DNA from: Clostridiales bacterium
GTDB lineage: Bacteria > Bacillota > Clostridia > Lachnospirales > Lachnospiraceae
Assembly: GCA_021202925.1 (NCBI GenBank)
Contig: JAJQCD010000028.1
Coordinates: 62,001-126,000, forward strand
Reading direction: 5' to 3'
DNA: 64,000 bases
Each line of letters starts with the position of its first letter. Position 1 is the stretch's first letter. The notes beneath the pieces were generated by a model that made no database searches, was not told where the DNA came from, and saw only the letters and a program-made list of their open reading frames with translations. Below are positions 19,055-27,640 of this stretch, one piece after another. A program made the translations under genes and the position numbers.

Positions 19055-19105
19055 TTTTCCTGTGTGCGGAAGCGTTGCAGCAAGCGACGCATCGTTGGTT
19101 ATTTT

Positions 19106-19154
19106 GCAGAAGAGAGATGGCGTCGGATTTTGTCCGATGTCATCTCTTTTCTGC
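19106..19154. terminator. Long hairpin between convergent genes
   Basis: GCAGAAGAGAGATG pairs with CATCTCTTTTCTGC (one G-U), and an inner CGTCGGA/TCCGATG continues the stem. It sits exactly between the small secreted protein gene and the end of the minus-strand flippase. The right arm is T-rich but no clean T-run follows. Confidence 0.6.
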
Positions 19155-19156
19155 AG

Positions 19157-20686
19157 TTATTGCTGTGTCGGGCGCGCCAGATGGAACAGGAGCAGCAGTC
19201 CGGCGTAGACGAAACAAATCAGGCCAATCTGCAGAACGGTTTGAATGAAAAGAGGAATCCATGATGGAACGGAGAAAACAGAAAAGAGAAGCTGATGAGA
19301 ACTGAAAGCGGCGGCGAGAATCAGCGAAGGTTTGAGAATCATTTCGCTGACATTCCAGGAAAAGGGAACGAATCGGTTCAGGCAGTATAGACAGGTCAGG
19401 GCAAGGACAATTTCACCTGCCAGCATACCACACAGGCAGGCGTAAATCCCGTGCCGGGGGACGCCGATGCGGATGAAGGCAATGCGCAGAAGCAAGGAGA
19501 CAATATGAAGCAGAAAGGTTGTGCGGGTCTGTCCGAGGCCGTTAAGGATGCTCCCCAGCGTGGATGCAAGATAAAGGAACGGACAGATCCAGGCAAGAAC
19601 CGGAATAAACTGTCCGGCTGCCCTGCTGTGAAAAACGCTTTCTCCGAGCGACGCGCCGAAGTGGAGAAAAATTCCGATACAGAGGATTCCCATATACATG
19701 CTGTAGCGAAGCGAAAGGGCGATACTGGTACGAATGCTCCCGTGTCGTCCCTCGGCCTGAGCCTGGGCCACGCTCGGCAGCAGAAGGACAGCCAGGGAAT
19801 TGGAAATGGCGGAGGGAAAGTAGACAAATGGCAGGGCCATTCCGGTCAGCGCTCCGTAGACAGCGAAGGCTTCGGAGGAGGACATGCCGTATTGCCGCAG
19901 GCAGCCGGGGATCCAGACGGCCTCCATACTTGCGAGAATATTGACGATGAAACGATTCCCCATGAGGGGAAGTGCCAGATGCATCAGGGGAGCGACATCG
20001 GTGAAAAAGGATGGTGATTGTCCGGCCATGGGTCGGGAGGGCTGTGGTGGACACAGGAGTATGCAGAGGAAGGTAAAGATGGCCGCGGCGATTTCGCCGA
20101 CGAGATGTCCGAAAACTGCAAGTGAAACAGTGATCGGTTGTCCTTCTCGTATCTGACAGGAGGCGAAAAAGAAGACAATTGTCATGCGGATAATCTGTTC
20201 GGCAAGCTGGGACCATGCGGGTACTCTGGACTTGCGCACGCCATAATACCAGCCGTTGATACAGGAATGGACAGCGGCAAAGGGAACCGAGATTCCCATA
20301 TATGGCAGATAAGGGGCGCAGTCTGCTTCCATCAGCACAACGTTTGCCAGAAATGTCGCGTTCTTGCAGATCAGGCAGACAAAGACGACGGAAAAGGAGA
20401 GAGCGATCATAAGACCGGCGCAAAAGCTTTGCTTTCCGCGATCCAGATGGGAGGCAATATACTGCGAGAGCGCCGTCTGAATCGATCCGGCGCACAGTGC
20501 GAAGCATACTCCATAGACCGGATGAACCATGTTGTAGATGCCGAGCCCTTCCGCGCCGATTGTCTGTGACAGGAAAATCCGGTAGAGAAATCCGAGCATC
20601 CGGCACATAAAACCAACACCGGTCAGTAAAAGGGTTCCGCCAAGAAGTGCGCGATCGGTTGCAGATAAAGGAAGCCATTTCGTCAT
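19157..20686 (-). CDS. Polysaccharide (PST/MOP-superfamily) flippase, SpoVB-like
   Basis: Multi-drug/oligosaccharidyl-lipid/polysaccharide exporter superfamily protein with about 14 helices over 509 residues. It starts ALLGGTLLLTGVGFMCRMLG with FLYRIFLSQTIGAEGLGIYN, the SpoVB/Wzx-type N-terminus. SpoVB members support spore cortex formation, probably by lipid-linked precursor translocation; others export surface polysaccharide. No glycosyltransferases are adjacent, so the substrate cannot be inferred. ATG at 20686 follows GGAGTGAGAT on the minus strand. Confidence 0.85.
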   Translation of the reverse strand: MTKWLPLSATDRALLGGTLLLTGVGFMCRMLGFLYRIFLSQTIGAEGLGIYNMVHPVYGVCFALCAGSIQTALSQYIASHLDRGKQSFCAGLMIALSFSVVFVCLICKNATFLANVVLMEADCAPYLPYMGISVPFAAVHSCINGWYYGVRKSRVPAWSQLAEQIIRMTIVFFFASCQIREGQPITVSLAVFGHLVGEIAAAIFTFLCILLCPPQPSRPMAGQSPSFFTDVAPLMHLALPLMGNRFIVNILASMEAVWIPGCLRQYGMSSSEAFAVYGALTGMALPFVYFPSAISNSLAVLLLPSVAQAQAEGRHGSIRTSIALSLRYSMYMGILCIGIFLHFGASLGESVFHSRAAGQFIPVLAWICPFLYLASTLGSILNGLGQTRTTFLLHIVSLLLRIAFIRIGVPRHGIYACLCGMLAGEIVLALTCLYCLNRFVPFSWNVSEMILKPSLILAAAFSSHQLLFSVFSVPSWIPLFIQTVLQIGLICFVYAGLLLLFHLARPTQQ

Positions 20687-20900
20687 ATCTCACTCCAAAC
20701 AAACGCGTTTATTTAACGTATTCTCATTTGAGTTTGGAAATGATAAAATTGAAGAATAAATATATTTGCTTTTTTATTGTGGCTATGCTATTGTAAAGAA
20801 CGGAAGAATGCGATACGGGGATAACATTCCGTGTGGTGGGATACTGTTTGGGAACATCGGTATCCGGTCCGAAATATCAGTAAAGGAAATGAGATTACGT

Positions 20901-21818
20901 ATGAAAACGACGCTGATTATTATGGCGGCTGGGATTGGCTCCCGGTATGGGGGAGGAATTAAGCAGCTGGCAAAGATGGGGCCAAATGGTGAGATCATCA
21001 TGGATTATTCGATTTATGATGCGAAGCAGGCCGGATTTGACAAAGTAGTTTTTATTATTCGCAAAGATATAGAAAAGGAATTTAAAGAAATTATAGGAAA
21101 CCGGATTCGGGAGCAGATTGACGTAGAATACGTTTTTCAGGAATTATCGGATCTACCGGATGGATTTTCCGTGCCGGAGGGGCGGACAAAACCATGGGGG
21201 ACAGGACAGGCTGTGCTTTGTTGCCGGGGGAAGGTACGCGAGCCGTTTGTGATCATCAATGCGGACGATTACTATGGAAAAGAGGCGTTTGTGAAGCTGT
21301 ATGACTTCCTTACAGGCGGAGAGCGGATCGATACGGAATTTCCGATGGGGATGGCCGGTTTTATCCTGAAAAATACACTCAGTGAGAATGGTACTGTGAC
21401 GAGGGGGATCTGCAAAGTAGATGACACGGGTTATCTGACCCAGGTGTATGAGACGAAGGGAATTGAAGCAGATAAAACAGGACGGATCCTTTGCGACGGG
21501 CCTGTGCAGGAGTGGATTGGGCCGGATGATCGGGTGTCCATGAATATGTGGGCGGGGCAGCCGGCGTTCCTTGATTATCTGCAGGAAGGATTTGCCGAAT
21601 TTCTGAGTGAAAAAGAGGGCGATCCAACGAAGAAGGAATATCTGCTTCCGACCATTGTGGATCAGCTGATTCGCGGTGGACGGGCAAAGGTAAAGGTCCT
21701 GGAGACGCACGACCACTGGTTTGGCGTGACATATAAGGAAGACAAAGAGGCAGTGCAGGAAGCCTTTGCAGACCTGATAGCAAAGGGAGTGTACCCCGCG
21801 GATCTCTGGGGAAAGTAA
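20901..21818 (+). CDS. Sugar-phosphate nucleotidyltransferase family protein
   Basis: A 305-residue member of the NTP_transferase (GT-A-like) superfamily. It begins with LIIMAAGIGSRYGGGIKQL, the glycine-rich nucleotide-binding loop, then KPWGTGQAVLC and the metal-binding FVIINADDYYG. A C-terminal part with HDHWFGVTYKEDKE follows. Such enzymes activate sugar phosphates with NTPs; the specific sugar is not identifiable. ATG at 20901 is favoured since the glycine loop starts a few residues later; ATG 20889 sits too close to the AAAGGA site. It stands alone between the flippase and spo0A. Confidence 0.8.
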   Translation: MKTTLIIMAAGIGSRYGGGIKQLAKMGPNGEIIMDYSIYDAKQAGFDKVVFIIRKDIEKEFKEIIGNRIREQIDVEYVFQELSDLPDGFSVPEGRTKPWGTGQAVLCCRGKVREPFVIINADDYYGKEAFVKLYDFLTGGERIDTEFPMGMAGFILKNTLSENGTVTRGICKVDDTGYLTQVYETKGIEADKTGRILCDGPVQEWIGPDDRVSMNMWAGQPAFLDYLQEGFAEFLSEKEGDPTKKEYLLPTIVDQLIRGGRAKVKVLETHDHWFGVTYKEDKEAVQEAFADLIAKGVYPADLWGK

Positions 21819-21840
21819 GAGAATCCGCTCGCCTTCTGGA

Positions 21841-21847
21841 TGTCGAA
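21841..21847. promoter_or_regulatory. 0A box upstream of spo0A
   Basis: TGTCGAA matches the core Spo0A-binding heptamer. It is 19 bases upstream of the spo0A -35, suggesting autoregulation. Confidence 0.5.
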
Positions 21848-21865
21848 ACTTGCGGCGAAAATCTG

Positions 21866-21912
21866 TTGCAATGCTGCTTCCCGAACAGCTATAATGGGGA
21901 TAGCTGTTCGGG
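21866..21912 (+). promoter_or_regulatory. spo0A promoter overlapped by a perfect 13-bp inverted repeat
   Basis: TTGCAA (21866-21871), 18 bases, TATAAT (21890-21895). The -10 lies inside an inverted repeat: CCCGAACAGCTAT (21880-21892), seven-base centre AATGGGG, ATAGCTGTTCGGG (21900-21912). No T-run follows, so an operator is more likely than a terminator of the preceding gene, though read-through folding is possible. Confidence 0.6.
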
Positions 21913-21980
21913 ATACGATTAATTCGATGAAATACAGGTTTTCCCGAAAAGTTTTGGGATAAAAAGAAGGAGGAATGAAT

Positions 21981-22826
21981 ATGTCGGAGTTAAATGTCGC
22001 GATTGCGGAAGATAATCCGCAGATGCTGAAGGTTCTGGATCGGATGCTGCGGGAGGAATCCGGATTTCATGTCGTCGGGCGGGCAGATAATGGTGCGGAC
22101 GCATATGAAATGATCATGAATACGAATCCGGACGTGGTTCTGCTGGACGTGATTATGCCGAAGATGGACGGAATCACTGTAATGGAACGGGTCAGGCACG
22201 AAAAATCGGGAAAAGATTTGCCTGCATTTGTCATCCTGACGACGGCGGGAAGTGACCGGGTGGCAGAAGATGCGTTTGGACTTGGCGCGAGCTATTATAT
22301 TCTGAAGCCGTTTGAGCAGGAAGCAGTAATGGAGAAGATTCGTCGCTTTTCAGCATTAGCACTTAAGACGGCATCTTTGGGTAAAACAGCGAAAAATACG
22401 CCCTCTGTTGAACCTGCTTTTCGTGAAAAGGAGATGGCAGCAGGGAGCAATGCCGGACGGGAATTGCCAGTGCGGGACCTGGAGACGGATGTGACAAAAT
22501 TATTGCATGAGATTGGTATCCCGGCGCATATTAAAGGATATCAGTATCTGCGGGACGCGATTATGTTTACGGTGCGTGAGAAGGAAATGCTTTCGTCAGT
22601 GACAAAGGTGCTTTATCCGTCTATTGCGGAAATGCACGAAACAACAGCAAGTCGGGTGGAGCGTGCAATCCGTCATGCAATTGAGGTCGCCTGGAGTCGG
22701 GGCCGTCTCGAGACGATCCACAGCATCTTTGGTTATACGGTCAGTACCGGCAAAGGGAAACCGACCAATTCTGAGTTTATTGCCCTGATTTCCGACCGGA
22801 TTCGTCTGGAATACAAACAGAGATGA
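21981..22826 (+). CDS. spo0A: Sporulation master response regulator Spo0A
   Basis: Phosphorylation-activated regulator of sporulation entry. The 281-residue product has a receiver domain (about residues 1-125) with acidic pocket IAEDN, phospho-acceptor [13 protein letters not shown] and a conserved Lys in [12 protein letters not shown] linker follows (about 126-165), then the Spo0A_C DNA-binding domain with [18 protein letters not shown] and [20 protein letters not shown] at 21981 lies seven bases after AAGGAGG; ATG 21975 is too close. It is monocistronic, about 150 bases after the nucleotidyltransferase. Its targets in this window probably include spoIIG. Confidence 0.97.
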   Translation: MSELNVAIAEDNPQMLKVLDRMLREESGFHVVGRADNGADAYEMIMNTNPDVVLLDVIMPKMDGITVMERVRHEKSGKDLPAFVILTTAGSDRVAEDAFGLGASYYILKPFEQEAVMEKIRRFSALALKTASLGKTAKNTPSVEPAFREKEMAAGSNAGRELPVRDLETDVTKLLHEIGIPAHIKGYQYLRDAIMFTVREKEMLSSVTKVLYPSIAEMHETTASRVERAIRHAIEVAWSRGRLETIHSIFGYTVSTGKGKPTNSEFIALISDRIRLEYKQR

Positions 22827-22863
22827 TATGGGAAATAATTTTGCGTTTTTTACGAGATTCTGC

Positions 22864-22892
22864 TTCCTAAATCGTCACAAATATTGTATACT
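22864..22892 (+). promoter_or_regulatory. Putative promoter of glgA
   Basis: TTCCTA (22864-22869), 17 bases, TATACT (22887-22892), about 50 bases upstream of the start codon. The -35 is weak. Confidence 0.45.
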
Positions 22893-22942
22893 GGTACTAA
22901 TGAGGTCTGCGTGGGGGCAGACAAATTCTGAGGAGGTATTTC

Positions 22943-24385
22943 ATGAAGAATATACTGTTTGTAGCGTCGGAAGCGGTGCCATTTATTAAGACGGGAGGGC
23001 TTGCGGACGTAGTCGGTTCCTTACCGAAGTGCTTCGACAAGGAGAGCTACGATGTGCGGGTGATGATCCCGAAATATCTGTGTATTAAGGACAAGTGGCG
23101 TGACGAGATGACCTTTGTGTCCAGTTTTTACATGGATTATCTGGGGCAGAGCCGTTATGTTGGGATTCTGCAGTATGAGTATGAGGGTATTACATTCTAT
23201 TTCATTGATAATGAGTTTTATTTCAATGGTGAGAAGCCCTATGCCGGTGGACTGTGGGATCTGGAGAAGTTTTCCTTCTTCTGTAATGCGGCGCTCTCTG
23301 CACTTCCGGTGATTGGTTTCCGTCCGGATGTGGTTCACTGCCACGACTGGCAGACGGGTTTGATTCCGGTGTATATGAAGGATCGTTTCCTGGGCAATGA
23401 ATTCTTCCGCGGCATGAAATCTGTGATTACGATTCATAATCTGAAGTTCCAGGGCGTGTGGGATGTGAAGACGATTCAGTATTTCTCGATGCTGTCCGAT
23501 TATTACTTTACGCCGGATAAGCTGGAGGCTTACAAGGATGGCAACATGCTCAAGGGAGGCATCGTATTTGCAGATGCGGTTACGACTGTGAGTCAGACTT
23601 ACGCAGAGGAGATCAAGACCCCGTTTTACGGTGATGGGCTGGACGGCCTGATGCGCGCGAGATCGAACAGCCTGCGCGGCATTGTCAATGGCATTGACTA
23701 TGAGGTGTTCAATCCGGAGACGGATACGATGATTGCGCAGACCTACAGTGCGAAGAACTTCCGCAAGGAGAAGGGAAAGAACAAGAAGGATCTGCAGGCG
23801 CAGCTTGGATTGCCGGTGGATGAACGTAAGTTTACGGTTGGTGTGGTTTCGCGGCTGACCGATCAGAAGGGTTTCGATCTGATCCAGGCAGTGATGGATG
23901 ACCTTTGCGACGAGGATATGCAGCTGATCGTTCTGGGAACTGGCGATGAAAAGTATGAGAATATGTTCCGTCATTACGACTGGAAGTATCATGACAGAGT
24001 CTCGGCTCAGATTTATTATTCGGATGAGTTGTCTCACAAGATTTATGCGGGCTGTGACGCGTTCCTGATGCCGTCCCTGTTTGAACCGTGCGGATTGAGC
24101 CAGCTGATGGCGCTTCGCTATGGTACAGTGCCGATTGTCCGTGAGACGGGTGGTCTGAAGGATACGGTAGAGCCATACAATGAGTTTGAGAGCAAGGGTA
24201 CCGGATTCTCATTTGCGAATTACAACGCGCATGAGATGCTGGATACGGTCCGCTATGCGAAGTATGTATATTATGACAAGAAACGCGAGTGGAACAAGAT
24301 CATTGACCGTGCGATGGCGGCTGATTTCTCTTGGCAGGCTTCGGCAGCGAAGTATCAGGAGATGTACGACTGGCTGATTGGATGA
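22943..24385 (+). CDS. glgA: Glycogen synthase GlgA
   Basis: GT5 ADP-glucose:glycogen glucosyltransferase. The 480-residue product (typical 475-490) has the N-terminal KTGGLADVVGSLP glucose-nucleotide site, VVHCHDWQTGLIPVYMK, GIVNGIDYEVFNPETD, TVGVVSRLTDQKGFDLI and the C-terminal EPCGLSQLMALRYGTVPIVR, which binds ADP-glucose. Start ATG at 22943 after GAGGAGG. Other glycogen genes are absent here and a strong terminator follows, so it is monocistronic. Glycogen storage is common in sporulating clostridia. Confidence 0.95.
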   Translation: MKNILFVASEAVPFIKTGGLADVVGSLPKCFDKESYDVRVMIPKYLCIKDKWRDEMTFVSSFYMDYLGQSRYVGILQYEYEGITFYFIDNEFYFNGEKPYAGGLWDLEKFSFFCNAALSALPVIGFRPDVVHCHDWQTGLIPVYMKDRFLGNEFFRGMKSVITIHNLKFQGVWDVKTIQYFSMLSDYYFTPDKLEAYKDGNMLKGGIVFADAVTTVSQTYAEEIKTPFYGDGLDGLMRARSNSLRGIVNGIDYEVFNPETDTMIAQTYSAKNFRKEKGKNKKDLQAQLGLPVDERKFTVGVVSRLTDQKGFDLIQAVMDDLCDEDMQLIVLGTGDEKYENMFRHYDWKYHDRVSAQIYYSDELSHKIYAGCDAFLMPSLFEPCGLSQLMALRYGTVPIVRETGGLKDTVEPYNEFESKGTGFSFANYNAHEMLDTVRYAKYVYYDKKREWNKIIDRAMAADFSWQASAAKYQEMYDWLIG

Positions 24386-24393
24386 CAGGATAA

Positions 24394-24428
24394 CCTCCGG
24401 CGGCTCGATACTGCCGGAGGTTTTTCTC
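24394..24428 (+). terminator. Terminator after glgA
   Basis: CCTCCGGC (24394-24401) and GCCGGAGG (24413-24420) form a perfect 8-bp stem followed by TTTTT. Confidence 0.9.
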
Positions 24429-24458
24429 TCTGATGGCTGACGATGACAGGAGTATACG

Positions 24459-24920
24459 ATGACTTTTCCGGGGAAATTATCTGACAATGAGATACTGATC
24501 AGTGCAGTGTTTGGCTGGACGGTGGCGCAGGTTCTCAAGACTTTGATTGATATGTGGCTGAATAAAGGATTCAAGCCGGAGCGCCTGGTTGGATCCGGCG
24601 GTATGCCAAGTTCTCATTCCGCTATCGTCTGTGGGCTGATGACGGCATCCGGGCTGGTTTATGGCCTGGATTCCTTTGAATTCGCTGTCTCGTTTGTGCT
24701 GGCTGCGGTGGTCATGTATGATGCGGTCGGTGTGCGCCGTGAGACCGGCAAGCAGGCAAAACTCCTGAACATGATCATGGAACAGGATTTTTTTCGGATG
24801 AACGGCGATGAGGTGCAGGAACGTCTCAAGGAACTGGTTGGACACACTCCCCTGCAGGTTGCTGTAGGGGCGGCGCTTGGCGTTGCCATTGCTTTCTTTG
24901 TGCATGGGATGTACCAGTAA
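24459..24920 (+). CDS. Divergent PAP2-family (DUF212, YuiD-like) membrane protein
   Basis: A 153-residue membrane protein of the divergent PAP2/DUF212 family, distantly related to acid phosphatases and vanadium haloperoxidases. It has the family motif GSGGMPSSHSAIVCGL and DAVGVRRETGKQAKLLN, with three or four hydrophobic helices. A lipid-phosphatase role is suspected for relatives but not established. ATG at 24459 follows CAGGAG. It is followed by the rpsO promoter, so it forms its own short unit. Confidence 0.85.
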   Translation: MTFPGKLSDNEILISAVFGWTVAQVLKTLIDMWLNKGFKPERLVGSGGMPSSHSAIVCGLMTASGLVYGLDSFEFAVSFVLAAVVMYDAVGVRRETGKQAKLLNMIMEQDFFRMNGDEVQERLKELVGHTPLQVAVGAALGVAIAFFVHGMYQ

Positions 24921-24946
24921 TGGCGCGGGATTGGCTTACTTTTTTG

Positions 24947-24975
24947 TTGACAGAGAAATTGGAATATGTTATAAT
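24947..24975 (+). promoter_or_regulatory. Consensus SigA promoter of rpsO
   Basis: TTGACA (24947-24952), exactly 17 bases, TATAAT (24970-24975). A leader of about 140 bases precedes the start codon. Confidence 0.9.
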
Positions 24976-25045
24976 TTGTCAGTATGAACAGACGGATGCG
25001 GACTGTCGGTATCAAATGTTTAATCTGACAGATCACATCCTATCG

Positions 25046-25093
25046 CCGTAACCCGGTCACCAGGAAGACTCCAACCGGAGACTTGGTTTACGG
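25046..25093 (+). promoter_or_regulatory. Structured rpsO leader, candidate S15 autoregulatory site
   Basis: CCGTAA (25046-25051) pairs with TTACGG (25088-25093), closing a fold that contains CTCC-AACC-GGAG and a CCAG/TTGG helix, ending about 18 bases before the ribosome site. Ribosomal protein S15 represses its own mRNA in several bacterial groups using different leader folds; that this fold does so is inference. Confidence 0.55.
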
Positions 25094-25123
25094 TAAGTAT
25101 TATATTTTAAGGAGGAAATGGAT

Positions 25124-25390
25124 ATGATTTCAAAGGAAAAGAAGGCAGCGATCATTGCTGAGTATGGCAGAAAGCCTGGAGATACCGGTTCACCGGAAGT
25201 TCAGATCGCGATTCTGACCGCGAGAATAGCAGAACTGACTGAGCATTTGAAGAAGAATCAGAAGGATCACCATTCCAGACGCGGACTTTTGAAGATGGTT
25301 GGCCAGAGACGTGGCCTGCTTGACTATCTGAAGAAGACCGATCTGGAGGGCTATCGTGCGCTGATCGAGAAGTTAGGCATCAGAAAGTAA
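25124..25390 (+). CDS. rpsO: 30S ribosomal protein S15
   Basis: Primary 16S rRNA-binding protein of the small-subunit platform. The 88-residue product matches family length and shows [33 protein letters not shown] and LVGQRR-equivalent [17 protein letters not shown] at 25124 lies eight bases after AAGGAGG; ATG 25118 is only two bases away. It is followed by a terminator and pnp, the widespread rpsO-pnp order. Confidence 0.97.
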   Translation: MISKEKKAAIIAEYGRKPGDTGSPEVQIAILTARIAELTEHLKKNQKDHHSRRGLLKMVGQRRGLLDYLKKTDLEGYRALIEKLGIRK

Positions 25391-25403
25391 GTGGGACGTC
25401 AGA

Positions 25404-25431
25404 GGGTGGAGCGCTTGTCTCCACCCTTTTC
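25404..25431 (+). terminator. Terminator between rpsO and pnp
   Basis: GGGTGGAG (25404-25411) pairs with CTCCACCC (25419-25426), then TTTT. The short T-run may allow some read-through into pnp. Confidence 0.8.
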
Positions 25432-25529
25432 GCTGTTTGTGAATCTCTGTTGAAAGAATGGTAAAATGGTCTCACGGATACCAATAGCGACTCGTGGGAC
25501 ATGCATGCGTATTAGAAAGGAGAGAAGGC

Positions 25530-27626
25530 ATGTACAAAAGTTTTAGTCTGGAGCTTGCCGGAAGAACCCTCACAGTTGACGTGAACCGGGTGGCGAAGCA
25601 GGCGAATGGCGCGGTTCTGATGCATTATGGCGATACGACGGTATTGTCTACGGCGACTGCATCGGCTGAACCGAGGGAGGGCATTGATTTCTTCCCGTTG
25701 AGTGTGGATTTTGAAGAGAAGCTGTATTCCGTGGGTAAAATCCCCGGTGGATTCAATAAGAGAGAGGGCAAGGCTTCCGAGAATGCCGTTCTGACCTCAC
25801 GTGTCATTGATCGACCGATGCGTCCGTTGTTTCCCAAGGATTATCGGAATGATGTGACCCTGAACAATCTGGTTCTGAGTGTGGATCCGAAATGTCGGCC
25901 GGAACTGGTGGCGATGCTGGGGTCTGCGATTGCGACCTGTATTTCGGATATTCCGTTTGACGGACCCTGTGCGATGACACAGGTCGGCCGGATCGGAGAT
26001 GAGTTTATTATCAATCCGACCCAGCTGGAGTGGAAGGTCGGAACGTTGAATCTGACGGTGGCGTCAACCCGCAACAAGGTGATCATGATTGAGGCCGGAG
26101 CGAATGAAATTCCGGAGGAGCAGATGATCGAGGCAATTTACCTGGCTCATGAAGTGAACCAGGAGATCATTCGTTTTATTGATCAGATTGTGGCGGAATG
26201 CGGCAAGCCGAAGCACTCCTATGAGAGTTGCGCAATTCCGGAAGAACTGTTTGCGGCGATAAAGGAAATTGTTCCTCCGGAGGAGATGGAGGCAGCGGTA
26301 TTTACCGATGACAAGCAGACCCGGGAAGGCAATGTCCGTGTAATCACAGAGAAGCTTGAGGAAGCGTTCGCCGAAAAGGAAGACTGGCTGGAGATTCTGG
26401 GTGAGGCGGTCTATCAGTATGAGAAGAAGACTGTCCGCAAGATGATTCTGAAGGATCATAAGCGTCCGGATGGCCGTGAGATTACGCAGATTCGTCCGCT
26501 GTCGGCGGAGATTGATCTGATTCCGAGAGTACACGGCTCTGCGATGTTTACCCGTGGACAGACGCAGATTTGCGACATCTGTACGCTGGCACCGCTTTCC
26601 GAGGCGCAGAAGCTGGATGGGCTGGATGAGAATGAGGTTGCGAAGCGTTATATGCATCACTACAATTTCCCGTCGTATTCGGTTGGTGAGACCAAGCCGT
26701 CCAGAGGTCCGGGAAGACGTGAAATCGGCCATGGCGCGCTGGCGGAGCGGGCACTGCTTCCGGTGCTTCCGTCGGAAGAAGAGTTCCCCTATGCAATCCG
26801 TTGCGTATCGGAGACGTTTGAGTCCAATGGCTCGACTTCCATGGCTTCGACGTGTGCGTCCTGTATGTCGCTGATGGCGGCCGGTGTTCCGATTAAGAGT
26901 ATGGTTGCCGGCATTTCCTGTGGTCTGGTGACTGGGGAGACGGACGACGATTTCGTATTGTTGACGGATATTCAGGGACTGGAAGATTTCTTCGGTGATA
27001 TGGATTTCAAGGTAACCGGTACGACAAAGGGAATCACGGCGATTCAGATGGATATCAAGATTCACGGACTGACCAGACCGATCGTGGAAGGCGCCATTGC
27101 GAGATGCCGGGAGGCGCGTCTCTTCATTATGGATACCTGTATGAAGCCGGCGATTGCCGAGCCGAGAAAGGAACTTTCTCCGTATGCACCCAAGATTGAA
27201 TCGATTACAATCGATCCGCAGAAGATTGGCGATGTGGTTGGCAAGCAGGGCAGCACGATCAACAAGATCATTGAGGAGACTGGCGTAAAGATTGATATCT
27301 CCGAGGATGGTAACGTAGCGATCTGTGGTACGGATCAGGCGATGATTAATAAAGCGAAGGAGATCATTCTCAGCATCGTGACCGATATCGAGCCCGGCCA
27401 GATTCTGACCGGTAAGGTCGTGCGCATTATGAATTTTGGTGCCTTTGTTGAGTTGAAGCCGAAGAAGGACGGCATGGTTCATATTTCCAGACTTTCCAAC
27501 AAGCGTGTGGAAAAAGTTGAGGATGTGGTGAACATCGGTGATATGGTGACGGTGCGGGTGCTGGATGTCGATAAGATGGGAAAGATCAGTCTGAGCATGA
27601 AGCCGGGCGACCTGGCGGAACACTGA
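25530..27626 (+). CDS. pnp: Polyribonucleotide nucleotidyltransferase (PNPase)
   Basis: Phosphorolytic 3'-5' exoribonuclease. The 698-residue product has two RNase PH-like domains (about 1-230 and 300-540) with KREGKASENAVLTSRVIDRP and GSTSMASTCASCMSLMAAGV, a linking helical domain, a KH domain (about 550-615; VGKQGSTINKIIEETG), and an S1 domain (about 620-690; GAFVELKPKKDGMVHISRL). ATG at 25530 follows AAAGGAGAGAAGG; an extension from 25494 lacks support. The M14 peptidase follows after 14 bases. Confidence 0.97.
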   Translation: MYKSFSLELAGRTLTVDVNRVAKQANGAVLMHYGDTTVLSTATASAEPREGIDFFPLSVDFEEKLYSVGKIPGGFNKREGKASENAVLTSRVIDRPMRPLFPKDYRNDVTLNNLVLSVDPKCRPELVAMLGSAIATCISDIPFDGPCAMTQVGRIGDEFIINPTQLEWKVGTLNLTVASTRNKVIMIEAGANEIPEEQMIEAIYLAHEVNQEIIRFIDQIVAECGKPKHSYESCAIPEELFAAIKEIVPPEEMEAAVFTDDKQTREGNVRVITEKLEEAFAEKEDWLEILGEAVYQYEKKTVRKMILKDHKRPDGREITQIRPLSAEIDLIPRVHGSAMFTRGQTQICDICTLAPLSEAQKLDGLDENEVAKRYMHHYNFPSYSVGETKPSRGPGRREIGHGALAERALLPVLPSEEEFPYAIRCVSETFESNGSTSMASTCASCMSLMAAGVPIKSMVAGISCGLVTGETDDDFVLLTDIQGLEDFFGDMDFKVTGTTKGITAIQMDIKIHGLTRPIVEGAIARCREARLFIMDTCMKPAIAEPRKELSPYAPKIESITIDPQKIGDVVGKQGSTINKIIEETGVKIDISEDGNVAICGTDQAMINKAKEIILSIVTDIEPGQILTGKVVRIMNFGAFVELKPKKDGMVHISRLSNKRVEKVEDVVNIGDMVTVRVLDVDKMGKISLSMKPGDLAEH

Positions 27627-27640
27627 AAAAGGAGAACAGT

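Noticed and set aside
21880-21912. Terminator of the nucleotidyltransferase gene
   Set aside because: No T-run follows and the repeat covers a good -10; treated as promoter-associated instead, though not fully excluded.
26064-27623. Long minus-strand open frame (519 codons) opposite pnp
   Set aside because: It mirrors the codon pattern of pnp, is Arg/His/Leu-rich with no family motif and no ribosome site.
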